Of a DNA stretch of 8,218 nt, positions 1 through 5,600 are shown piece by piece. A model generated the notes under the pieces. The model worked only from the letters and a program-made list of their open reading frames with translations, was not told the DNA's origin and made no database searches. The DNA comes from Cyanobacteria bacterium NC_groundwater_1444_Ag_S-0.65um_54_12 (GTDB lineage Bacteria > Cyanobacteriota > Sericytochromatia > S15B-MN24 > VGJW01), in NCBI GenBank assembly GCA_016267585.1, contig JACQUT010000316.1, forward strand, positions 1 to 8,218, written 5' to 3'. How positions within the stretch are numbered: the first letter of the stretch is position 1; every line of letters starts with the position of its first letter. The translations under genes and the position numbers were made by a program.

Positions 1-348
1 CAGTGGTACGTCGATACGGCCTCTGATTCTTATCTCGTCTGGCCTTACGCTGCTGCCGATCTCACTGCTACTGCCAAGAACCTCGTGACGGTACTCGACT
101 GGTTCCCGGCGATGGATGAAATCGTGCAGCTCTGGACCGATGGCTCGCTGCGGTTCCGGCGGTTGGCGCACCACCGTTCCGGGGTATGGAACTATGAATC
201 CGCGCCCCGTGGTAGCATCGATCGCTCCGGAAGGTACTTCATCTACACCAGTAACTGGGATGGCATGACCAATCCGGATGGTTCCCCGCGCACCGATGTC
301 TTCATCCTCCGCGTGCCGCTCGAGATAACTGGCGTGCTCAAGCCCTGA
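1..348 (+). CDS. C-terminal end of a TolB/WD40-like beta-propeller protein (5' partial)
   Basis: The frame is open from base 1 to a TGA at 346-348 and gives 115 residues, so the gene begins upstream of the window. A GTG at 85 is an internal codon, because coding-like sequence continues before it. The end of the protein reads like the last blades of a TolB/WD40-type beta-propeller: an AHHRS stretch, then YESAPRGSIDRSGRYF, then the strand IYTSNWDGM and a final RTDVFILRVPL. In propellers of this class, blades repeat a pattern of Ser-x-Asp-Gly-(Arg/Lys) followed by a hydrophobic strand and T/S-S-N. Such proteins are often periplasmic or extracellular and serve as scaffolds or as parts of glycan-active enzymes. 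No catalytic residues can be assigned here, so the function is unknown. It converges on the regulator gene that ends at 416, with 67 bp between and no clear terminator. Confidence 0.55.
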   Translation, partial: QWYVDTASDSYLVWPYAAADLTATAKNLVTVLDWFPAMDEIVQLWTDGSLRFRRLAHHRSGVWNYESAPRGSIDRSGRYFIYTSNWDGMTNPDGSPRTDVFILRVPLEITGVLKP

Positions 349-415
349 CCTGGAGTTCCTCATTATTCTGGGCTCCGGGGGGCTGTGGTGCAGAGGTAAT
401 CTTGATCCTGCCAAA

Positions 416-745
416 CTAAATCGCTCTTTTCTTTGAATTCTGCTGCTTAGCTGAATTGTCAGGGTTTTCGGGGATCATCCTGATCTCAAGCCGGTGACCG
501 ACAGCCTTGGCATACTTCTTCAGGGTATTTACGGAGGGGCTGTGCTTGGATGTGCTGAGCCGTGAAATGACGGAGGGCTTGGTGCCCATCTTCTCGGCTA
601 CCTGCTCAAGCGTTAATCCAGCCCGTTTTCGTGCTTCTAGTAACTCCTCAAACAGGGTAAATTCTTGCTCTAGGGCATCATAAGCAGCTTTGACCTCAGG
701 ATCCTCCAGGGATTTCTTGAAGAAGTCATCGTGGCTAAGTGGCAT
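416..745 (-). CDS. XRE-family helix-turn-helix regulator, HigA-like orphan antitoxin
   Basis: A 109-residue protein. Residues 1-35 (an acidic lead with AAYDALEQEF) followed by a Cro/C1-type HTH are typical of HigA/NadS-like antitoxins. The HTH spans about residues 36-88: helix 2 is TLEQVAEKMG (45-54) and the recognition helix is KPSVISRLST (56-65), followed by KHSPSVNTLKKYAKAVG and the strand RLEIRMIP. The tail (92-109) is polar and basic and probably disordered. The ATG at 743-745 follows a strong AAGGAGG with a 6-nt spacer, so the start is secure. In the family such proteins bind a palindrome in their own promoter and neutralise a RelE/HigB toxin usually encoded just upstream. No toxin-like ORF is visible on either side. 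It is either an orphan antitoxin or a stand-alone regulator. The palindrome at 791-806 suggests it represses itself. Confidence 0.85.
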   Translation of the reverse strand: MPLSHDDFFKKSLEDPEVKAAYDALEQEFTLFEELLEARKRAGLTLEQVAEKMGTKPSVISRLSTSKHSPSVNTLKKYAKAVGHRLEIRMIPENPDNSAKQQNSKKRAI

Positions 746-751
746 TTTCGC

Positions 752-758
752 CCTCCTT
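752..758 (-). promoter_or_regulatory. Shine-Dalgarno site of the XRE regulator gene
   Basis: On the minus strand this reads AAGGAGG, six bases before the ATG at 745. It is the strongest ribosome binding site in the window and stands out because obg and nadD have none. It fixes the start of the regulator. Confidence 0.8.
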
Positions 759-787
759 ACGGTATCCTGCCTTCAGGACACGATCCA

Positions 788-816
788 AACTTAGCATATT
801 TGCTAAAAATAGACAA
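788..816 (-). promoter_or_regulatory. Probable promoter of the XRE regulator gene
   Basis: Read on the minus strand, TTGTCT (811-816) and TAAGTT (788-793) are 17 bp apart, a fitting spacing for -35 and -10 boxes. The -35 matches 4 of 6 consensus positions and the -10 only 3 of 6, so the promoter is weak on sequence alone. Its support comes from the perfect palindrome lying between and overlapping the boxes, where a bound repressor would block RNA polymerase. Confidence 0.4.
791..806. promoter_or_regulatory. Inverted-repeat operator, probable autoregulatory site of the XRE protein
   Basis: A perfect dyad TTAGCA-TATT-TGCTAA with 6-bp arms and a 4-bp centre, 45 bp upstream of the regulator's ATG. 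Short AT-rich palindromes of this size are the usual binding sites of HigA/NadS-type XRE dimers. It sits over the predicted promoter, which fits negative autoregulation. That this protein binds it is inferred from position and family behaviour. Confidence 0.6.
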
Positions 817-858
817 CTGCCTGTCCTTTCGCCAGGACACTTTGCTACTGGTGCCTGG

Positions 859-1078
859 CCGCTGACCGGGCAGGTACGCTGGGGCGGAACCCGCCAAGAA
901 AACTACCCTGGCCACGACCGCCGAGATAGCCAGCGGCGCTACCGTAGCTCTGATAGATCCGGACAATGGGCAGACCGTGGCGACTACCGTGACCGGTACC
1001 AGTGACGCTTTTTCCCTGGCGTTGGGATCGCTATCGGCATTCCGGGTTGCGAGCTCACTTCCGGCCGGTGGCAGTTAA
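859..1078 (+). pseudogene. Decayed fragment of a surface-protein beta-sandwich (carboxypeptidase-regulatory-like) domain
   Basis: Two adjoining reading frames look like pieces of one protein. From 859, frame 1 reads PLTGQVRWGG. From about 890, frame 2 reads KKTTLATTAEIASGATV, then ALIDPDNGQTVATTVTG, then TSDAFSLALGSL, before losing sense and stopping at TAA 1076-1078. The pattern (a gated strand, ALID-P-x-x-G, VATTVT, then x-F-x-L) is that of a carboxypeptidase-regulatory or Ig-like module found in secreted surface proteins. A frame change at about 885-898, a stop in frame 2 at 863-865, no start codon with an RBS and no continuing domain show that it is broken. It abuts the 3' end of murG. 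Other readings are a chance open frame or a sequence error splitting a short gene. The low-complexity Thr/Ala content calls for caution. Confidence 0.45.
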
Positions 1079-2199
1079 CGGGACCCGATTCGGGACAAGA
1101 TCTCCCGGGCAATTAGTACTGCAGCTTCCGGACGGCCTTGTAGCTTGGCGGCTGCTGCCATCGTCGCCAAGGTTGGCAAGTCGTCGAGCAGCGGCAGCAG
1201 GACAGCGGGCAGATCAGAGCATGCGCGATCGTTGAGGATTACCTTACCTGCACCATGGCGCTCCATATGCTGAGCATTGGCAATTTGATCCGGATTGATC
1301 GTCAGCGGAATGAACACTGCGGGTCGGCCAGCGGCTGCCAGCTCTGCCGTGGTAGTGGCTCCGGAACGCGCCAGCACCAGATCAGCTGCCATGATGGCTT
1401 CTGGCATTTGCCCACAAAAACCCAGTAGACGATAACGGCCATCGCATGTTTCATAGCTAACCGGATCATTTGCCAGCGGCTGGGCAGCTAGCTGCTTGAC
1501 GATAGCTGATAGCTCTTTGGTGCCGGTGATATGCAAGATCGACCAGTCCGGACGCTCCAGTACCTGTTCATAAACTGAGCTGAAAGCTTCGTTGAGCGAA
1601 CGCGCACCCAATGATCCACCGGTAACCAGTAGCAATTGCTCGGTTGGTGGAAAATTGATGGCCTGGCGAGCTTCCGAGCGTTGTAACCGCCCAAAAGCAC
1701 CGCGAATGGGATTACCGGTGCAAGTTGCCTTGCCGCTCGGAAAATAGTGCTCGGTGCCTGGTATGGCGACAAAAATTCTATCGACCAAGGAGCCCAAAGC
1801 TCGATTAGCCAGCCCAGGATAAGCGTTTGCTTCGGCTATCAGGGTAGGGATACGGCAAAGTTTGGCGGCTATCAGGGTAGGGAAAGAGACATAAGCGCCG
1901 CACCCCAGCACCGCTCTGGGCTGCAAGCGCCGCAGCAGCCGCTGGGCTTGGTGAACGCCCCGCAGCGTGGTTTTTACGAATTGCCATGACTCCCACCCGA
2001 ATTCTCGGGGCAGGGCCCTGGCAGGTATGGCATGGAACGCGAAGCCGGCTGCTGGAACGAGGTCTGCTTCTAAATGGTCGGAAGTTCCGACAAATGCAAT
2101 AGGTAACTCTGGCGATAGCTGGCGAAGTTGCTCCGCAACAGCCAGAGCCGGGAAGAGGTGCCCGCCGGTCCCGCCAGCCGCAAACAAAATCATTGGCAA
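1075..2199 (-). CDS. murG: UDP-N-acetylglucosamine--lipid I N-acetylglucosaminyltransferase MurG
   Basis: MurG moves GlcNAc from UDP-GlcNAc to lipid I at the inner face of the membrane, giving lipid II. The 374 residues fit the family (about 355-375). The GT-B fold is clear. The N-domain has the glycine loop GGTGGH (9-14), Y103 and NAYPGLAN (125-132). The C-domain has GNPIR (162-166), GGSLGA (194-199), ARSGATTTAE (277-286, donor-binding Glu286) and DQIANA (304-309). One family position is unusual: the HEQN motif reads AEAN (122-125), and the Ala codon lies at the end of one copy of an 18-bp exact repeat. The TTG at 2199 follows GAGG by 5 nt. The ATG at 2193 is an alternative giving two fewer residues, with the core starting MILFAAGG. 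It is the third gene of the murD-ftsW-murG operon, 10 bp after ftsW. Confidence 0.96.
   Translation of the reverse strand: MPMILFAAGGTGGHLFPALAVAEQLRQLSPELPIAFVGTSDHLEADLVPAAGFAFHAIPARALPREFGWESWQFVKTTLRGVHQAQRLLRRLQPRAVLGCGAYVSFPTLIAAKLCRIPTLIAEANAYPGLANRALGSLVDRIFVAIPGTEHYFPSGKATCTGNPIRGAFGRLQRSEARQAINFPPTEQLLLVTGGSLGARSLNEAFSSVYEQVLERPDWSILHITGTKELSAIVKQLAAQPLANDPVSYETCDGRYRLLGFCGQMPEAIMAADLVLARSGATTTAELAAAGRPAVFIPLTINPDQIANAQHMERHGAGKVILNDRACSDLPAVLLPLLDDLPTLATMAAAAKLQGRPEAAVLIAREILSRIGSR
1833..1883. repeat. Pair of perfect 18-bp direct repeats inside murG
   Basis: CGGCTATCAGGGTAGGGA occurs at 1833-1850 and again at 1866-1883, a period of 33 bp or exactly 11 codons. On the coding strand each copy encodes Pro-Thr-Leu-Ile-Ala (residues 107-111 and 118-122) with the same codons. 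Identity at every base, including silent positions, points to local duplication or gene conversion rather than chance. The copy nearer the C-terminus places Ala122 where MurG usually has His. Confidence 0.85.
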
Positions 2200-2209
2200 T
2201 CTCGCCTCG

Positions 2210-3382
2210 TCAGCAGATTTCGGAACGTTTCCGAACCGGAACTGTTCGGGAAATACTGAGTAGTAAACCTACCGCGAAAAAGGTCATGACCAAGCTCGTA
2301 CCACCAAACGAAAGCAAAGGTAGTGGCACGCCGGTGGTAGGCACGGCTGCCGTGACAACCGCAATGTTGAGAAATGCCTGAAAAACTATACTACTGGTCA
2401 GCCCGACCGCCATGAGCTGGGCATGCATACCGCGTCCATGCCTGGCAATAGCGAAACCGCGCTGCGCAAAGATCAGAAAAAGCAGAACTACCCCTATGGT
2501 GCCTATCAAGCCAAGTTCTTCCGCTAGCACCGCAAAGATAAAATCCGTATGTTGAATAGGTAGGTAGAACAACTTTTGTTTCCCCTGCCCCCAACCAGTC
2601 CCCAGTATTCCGCCTGAACCGATTGCCAAAAGCGATTGAATAATCTGAAAGCCAATGCCCTTGGCATGGGCCCATGGATCGAGAAACGCCAAAAACCGAT
2701 CGCGCTGGTAAGCAGTATGAGATACGTGAAAGGCCGCACCCAACCCCGCAAAGGTGCTACAAGCAAACAAGATGAAAGGTGACGTACCAGCGCACAGCAA
2801 CATGGTGGCCGCAGAGGCCGCGAGAATCAAAGTAGTGCCCAGATCTGGTTGAAACATCACCAGGCCCAGGGTACCCCCCACCGGCAGCAATGCCTGTCGA
2901 AAATCCTGGAACGTCCAGCCTTGGTGCTGCTTGCGCGAAAGAATATCCGCCAGATAGATGACCAGTGCTACCTTGGCGAATTCAGACGGCTGGAAGGAAA
3001 AAGGGCCCAAGTGAAGCCACCGAGCCGCTCCTAATTTTGCCACACCCAGGTCAGGTAAATAAGTAGCAACCAGCAGCGCAGCAGATAATACCAAGATAGG
3101 CCTGGCTAACACTTTCAGGCGATCAATAGCCAGGTTAGCCCCGAGCGCCATGGCAGCTATTCCTACCAGGCCCCAGAGAAAATGTTTCTTGAAAAAAAAC
3201 AGACTATCAGAGAGATAGAGCTGGGCTGCGGGTGCCGAAGCCGAAAGGATCATGAGGAAACCGAGCAATGCCAGAGTCAGAACTATCAATAGTAGCGTAG
3301 AGTCCCACCGCACCCGCACTGACCGTTCAGCAGGCTTTATGCCGGGTGCTGTTCTATTCGAAATGCCCGGGCGGTTAACCAT
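2210..3382 (-). CDS. ftsW: Septal peptidoglycan glycosyltransferase FtsW (SEDS family)
   Basis: FtsW is the SEDS polymerase that joins lipid II into glycan strands at the division septum, working with a class B penicillin-binding protein. The 390 residues and about ten hydrophobic segments after a basic cytoplasmic lead (1-27) match the family. Seen motifs are GPFSFQPSEFAK (126-137), FQPDLGT (177-183), LPIQHTDFIFAVLAEE (274-289, with the catalytic Asp at 280) and PTTGVPLPLLSFGGTS (348-363). FtsW rather than RodA is favoured by the position between murD and murG. The ATG at 3380-3382 overlaps the murD stop by 8 bp and follows GGGAG by 7 nt, so translation is probably coupled to murD. The short C-terminal tail is basic (VRKRSEIC). 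No key residue is missing. Confidence 0.95.
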   Translation of the reverse strand: MVNRPGISNRTAPGIKPAERSVRVRWDSTLLLIVLTLALLGFLMILSASAPAAQLYLSDSLFFFKKHFLWGLVGIAAMALGANLAIDRLKVLARPILVLSAALLVATYLPDLGVAKLGAARWLHLGPFSFQPSEFAKVALVIYLADILSRKQHQGWTFQDFRQALLPVGGTLGLVMFQPDLGTTLILAASAATMLLCAGTSPFILFACSTFAGLGAAFHVSHTAYQRDRFLAFLDPWAHAKGIGFQIIQSLLAIGSGGILGTGWGQGKQKLFYLPIQHTDFIFAVLAEELGLIGTIGVVLLFLIFAQRGFAIARHGRGMHAQLMAVGLTSSIVFQAFLNIAVVTAAVPTTGVPLPLLSFGGTSLVMTFFAVGLLLSISRTVPVRKRSEIC

Positions 3383-4736
3383 CCGCTAACTCCCGGACCA
3401 GCGCTTTGAAATTTGTCCCGCGTTCCTCGAAATTGCTGAACATATCGAAACTGGTGCAAGCGGGCGAAAAAAGCACCACGCCGCCAGGCTTGGCGATAGC
3501 GTGTGCCGTACTTACTGCAGACGCCAGATCAAAAGCCAGGGTGATGGTTTCGTAACCAGCGGCCCGTAGCACTCTATCGAAATACGGCGCAGCTTCACCC
3601 GTCAGTATGGTATGTTCTACTTTGCGGCAGATAGTCTCTATGAGCGGACTGATTGCACCACCTTTGTCGCGTCCGCCCGCAATCAGTACTAGTGGCTCCG
3701 AGAAGGCCAAGATGGCTTTTATCGTGCTGTCGTAGTTGGTACCTTTCGAGTCATTGAACCATTGCACGCCAGCTATGGTACGAACTGGCTCGATGCGGTG
3801 CTCGACACCCTGAAAATTAGTGATAGCCCTGGCAATTGCCCAAATCGGGACACCAAGAGCTACCGCGGCAGCTGCCGCAGCCAGACAGTTCTCTAGATTA
3901 TGTTCACCACGCAGCTGGATATTAGAAGCTGGCAGCAACGGTACCGTTCTACTGGCATATTTCCAGACGATTTGTTCCTCGGCCAGACAAATGCCGCGGG
4001 TCAGAGTAGACAAGCGCGAGAATAATACCACTTGCGCTGCCATCTCGTTAGCTAGTGGTGCTATTGCAGGATCATCGGCATTCAACACGGCGTAATCATC
4101 TTCTCGTTGCCGAGTGAAAAGCTGTTTCTTCAGCCCCCAATAGGCTTCGCGTGTGCCATGGCGGTTCAAATGATCGTCCGAGAAATTAAGCCAGACACCC
4201 ACATGGGGTCTGAAGTTCTTCACGGTTTCCAGCTGGAAACTAGAGATTTCGGCTACCAAACAATCAGCTTTTTGCTGCGCCAGGGTCACCAGTGGTATGC
4301 CGATGTTTCCGCCCACTGGAGCGTTCCAACCAGCCTCCCGCAATATTTCTCCTATTAACGTCGTGGTAGTAGTTTTGCCGTTGGTACCAGTTATGGCAAC
4401 CAGGTTGGTCGAGGTCAGTCGATATGCTAGCTCGACTTCACCTATTAACTCCACGCCATCTGCTTCTGCTGCTTGCAATATTGGCAGAGTGCGTGGAATT
4501 CCTGGTGAAACTACGATCAGATCGACCATGGCACAAGACTGGGTATGCCCACCCATCTCTAGTTCGACGCCAGCAGGCAGCTGTGCCAGTACCGGCTGCA
4601 ACTCACTGGCGGGCCGTGAATCACTCAGGTAGACGTGCGCTCCGAGTTCGTGAAGGACCTTTGCTGCAGCCAAACCGCTACGTCCCATGCCCAATACCGC
4701 CACACTGCGATCGGCAAAATCTCTCATAGGTGGCAT
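3375..4736 (-). CDS. murD: UDP-N-acetylmuramoylalanine--D-glutamate ligase MurD
   Basis: MurD is the cytoplasmic ATP-dependent ligase that adds D-glutamate to UDP-MurNAc-L-Ala. With the ATG at 4734-4736 it has 453 residues, normal for the family. It has an N-terminal Rossmann-like domain (SVAVLGMGRSGLA, 11-23), the P-loop GTNGKTTTT (117-125), NFSDDHLNRHGT (184-195), a Lys pair at 203-204 where the carbamylated lysine is expected, EHRIE (312-316), NDSKGTN (328-334), AGGRDKG (353-359) and FSPACTSFDMFSNFEERG (423-440). An in-frame GTG at 4823 would add 29 residues, but it has no ribosome binding site and its extra residues resemble nothing in the family. The ATG at 4727 is another option. A purine-rich GAGAGTGAGGAT runs up to the chosen ATG. 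It is the first gene of its operon, divergent from lspA. Confidence 0.95.
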   Translation of the reverse strand: MPPMRDFADRSVAVLGMGRSGLAAAKVLHELGAHVYLSDSRPASELQPVLAQLPAGVELEMGGHTQSCAMVDLIVVSPGIPRTLPILQAAEADGVELIGEVELAYRLTSTNLVAITGTNGKTTTTTLIGEILREAGWNAPVGGNIGIPLVTLAQQKADCLVAEISSFQLETVKNFRPHVGVWLNFSDDHLNRHGTREAYWGLKKQLFTRQREDDYAVLNADDPAIAPLANEMAAQVVLFSRLSTLTRGICLAEEQIVWKYASRTVPLLPASNIQLRGEHNLENCLAAAAAAVALGVPIWAIARAITNFQGVEHRIEPVRTIAGVQWFNDSKGTNYDSTIKAILAFSEPLVLIAGGRDKGGAISPLIETICRKVEHTILTGEAAPYFDRVLRAAGYETITLAFDLASAVSTAHAIAKPGGVVLFSPACTSFDMFSNFEERGTNFKALVRELADG

Positions 4737-4826
4737 ATCCTCACTCTCTTTCCCTAATGTTACTGCTTTTTTTACCGTTGAGTGGGCTCGGCTTTTGGGG
4801 AAAGCGCCAGGAAAGTATCCCACCGG

Positions 4827-4857
4827 ATTATAAATTGTGAGTGCGGCGAGACCGCAA
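4827..4857 (-). promoter_or_regulatory. Probable promoter of the murD-ftsW-murG operon
   Basis: On the minus strand a perfect -10 box TATAAT lies at 4827-4832, with TTGCGG at 4852-4857 as a possible -35, 19 bp away. Transcription would start near 4820 and leave a leader of about 84 nt before the ATG at 4736. This also argues against the GTG at 4823 as the start. The -35 is imperfect and the spacing long, so strength is uncertain. Confidence 0.4.
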
Positions 4858-4909
4858 AAGTATGAAAGCGCTCAATAACCCATAATCCTCCAACCTCCAG
4901 AGCCACCGC

Positions 4910-4948
4910 AAGCCGACAGAAACTTCTCATCCTGGTTTCTGTCGGCTT
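4910..4948. other. Perfect 14-bp inverted repeat (strong stem-loop) in the murD/lspA spacer
   Basis: AAGCCGACAGAAAC (4910-4923) and GTTTCTGTCGGCTT (4935-4948) are exact reverse complements around an 11-nt loop. As RNA this would be a very stable hairpin on either strand. On the plus strand only TTT (4947-4949) ends the stem and no longer T-run follows, so a standard intrinsic terminator is not supported. It could end a short transcript, act in the lspA leader, or be a dispersed palindromic repeat. No gene is visible that it would terminate. Confidence 0.75.
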
Positions 4949-4955
4949 TGCAATA

Positions 4956-4986
4956 GCTAACTTATCCTTGCTGCAAGCCAGTTAGC
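4956..4986. other. Nested dyad just upstream of lspA
   Basis: GCTAACT (4956-4962) pairs perfectly with AGTTAGC (4980-4986), and inside lies CTTGC-T-GCAAG (4967-4977), whose centre is one base off. It could be a protein-binding operator or, in RNA, a two-part hairpin ending 19 nt before the AAGGA of lspA. Directly after it TAGCGTG is repeated in tandem (4983-4989 and 4991-4997). No known riboswitch or T-box pattern is recognised. Confidence 0.5.
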
Positions 4987-5018
4987 GTGGTAGCGTGATA
5001 GGGTGAAGGAATTATTTG

Positions 5019-5531
5019 ATGGATCGCCGAGTTCCTTTTAGTAGTTATTTGATGTATGTCACCTGCATAGCTTGGCTAGCTTTTGATATGTGGGTGAAGG
5101 CCTGGGTGGAGAACCATCTCAATTACCCGGGTGGCAGCCACTTCGAATTGCCGATGTCCATTCCCTTTCTGGTACCCGGGTATTTTGCGCTGACCCACGT
5201 CAAGAATACCGGAGGAGCTTGGAGCGTGCTTTCCGGGCATGTACCGGTGCTGGCCATGGTGGCGGGAATCGTCGCTATTTTCATTCTTGGCTACGAGCGA
5301 CGTTTGGCGCGGCCCAGCTGGTGGCAAGGCATCGGGTTGGGACTGTTGCTCGGTGGAACGCTAGGCAATTTTATCGATCGGGTGCGATTTGGCCATGTTA
5401 CCGACATGTTTGATTTGCAATGGCATGGTCACAATTGGTTCCCGATCTTCAACATTGCCGATATGGGCATAGATATCGGCATTGGAATGCTGTTGATTTT
5501 TTCGGCCATAGCAGCGCGCCGGCGACACTAA
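5019..5531 (+). CDS. lspA: Prolipoprotein signal peptidase II (lipoprotein signal peptidase) LspA
   Basis: LspA is the inner-membrane aspartyl protease that removes the signal peptide of prolipoproteins after Lgt has lipidated the cysteine. The 170 residues contain four hydrophobic segments (about 8-28, 73-92, 101-118 and 146-166). Family motifs are FDMWVK (22-27), VKNTGGAWSVL (61-71), GGTLGNFIDR (112-121), HVTDMFDLQW (126-135, catalytic Asp129) and FNIADMGI (144-151, catalytic Asp148). The first motif departs from the common DQxTK, keeping Asp23 and Lys27. The ATG at 5019 follows GAAGGA by 8 nt and is preferred over the adjacent in-frame TTG at 5016. The gene has a 282-bp structured upstream region shared with murD, and obg follows after 69 bp. 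Confidence 0.93.
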   Translation: MDRRVPFSSYLMYVTCIAWLAFDMWVKAWVENHLNYPGGSHFELPMSIPFLVPGYFALTHVKNTGGAWSVLSGHVPVLAMVAGIVAIFILGYERRLARPSWWQGIGLGLLLGGTLGNFIDRVRFGHVTDMFDLQWHGHNWFPIFNIADMGIDIGIGMLLIFSAIAARRRH

Positions 5532-5580
5532 ATGACATGACTAATCAACTAGAGCTGCGGTTTTGAACAGTATTCCAAAT

Positions 5581-5586
5581 TATAAT
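5581..5586 (+). promoter_or_regulatory. Possible -10 box of an obg promoter
   Basis: A perfect TATAAT ends 14 bp before the obg ATG in an AT-rich stretch. A start site about 7 bp downstream would leave a leader of only about 8 nt. No good -35 lies at the right distance: TTGAAC at 5563-5568 is only 12 bp away. The call rests on the -10 alone and on the absence of a Shine-Dalgarno. Confidence 0.35.
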
Positions 5587-5600
5587 GCGATTATTATTCA

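Noticed and set aside
757..966. Minus-strand open frame of 69 codons upstream of the XRE gene, considered as the missing toxin
   Set aside because: It does not resemble RelE/HigB or any toxin, has no good start context, and runs through the operator and promoter of the regulator.
1084..1094. CCCGA-T-TCGGG palindrome at the murG 3' end as a terminator
   Set aside because: It lies within the last murG codons, has 5-bp arms around a single base, and has no T-run after it.
1002..1235. Plus-strand open frame of 77 codons overlapping the murG 3' end
   Set aside because: It is antisense to conserved murG sequence, has no ribosome binding site and no protein-like composition, so it is a shadow frame.
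4737..4823. In-frame GTG at 4823 giving MurD 29 extra N-terminal residues
   Set aside because: No ribosome binding site precedes it, the added residues match nothing in MurD, and the likely transcription start falls at about the same place. The ATG at 4736 gives a normal 453-residue protein.
4910..4950. Hairpin as an intrinsic terminator
   Set aside because: Only TTT then G follows on the plus strand, no T-run exists on the minus strand, and no gene ends here. It is kept as a stem-loop of unknown role.
4824..5018. Possible tRNA or known riboswitch in the divergent spacer
   Set aside because: No cloverleaf, T-loop GTTC-type sequence or known riboswitch core could be found on either strand.
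5090..5413. Plus-strand open frame of 107 codons inside lspA
   Set aside because: It is a different frame within a clearly conserved membrane protease, with an arginine-rich frame-shadow composition.
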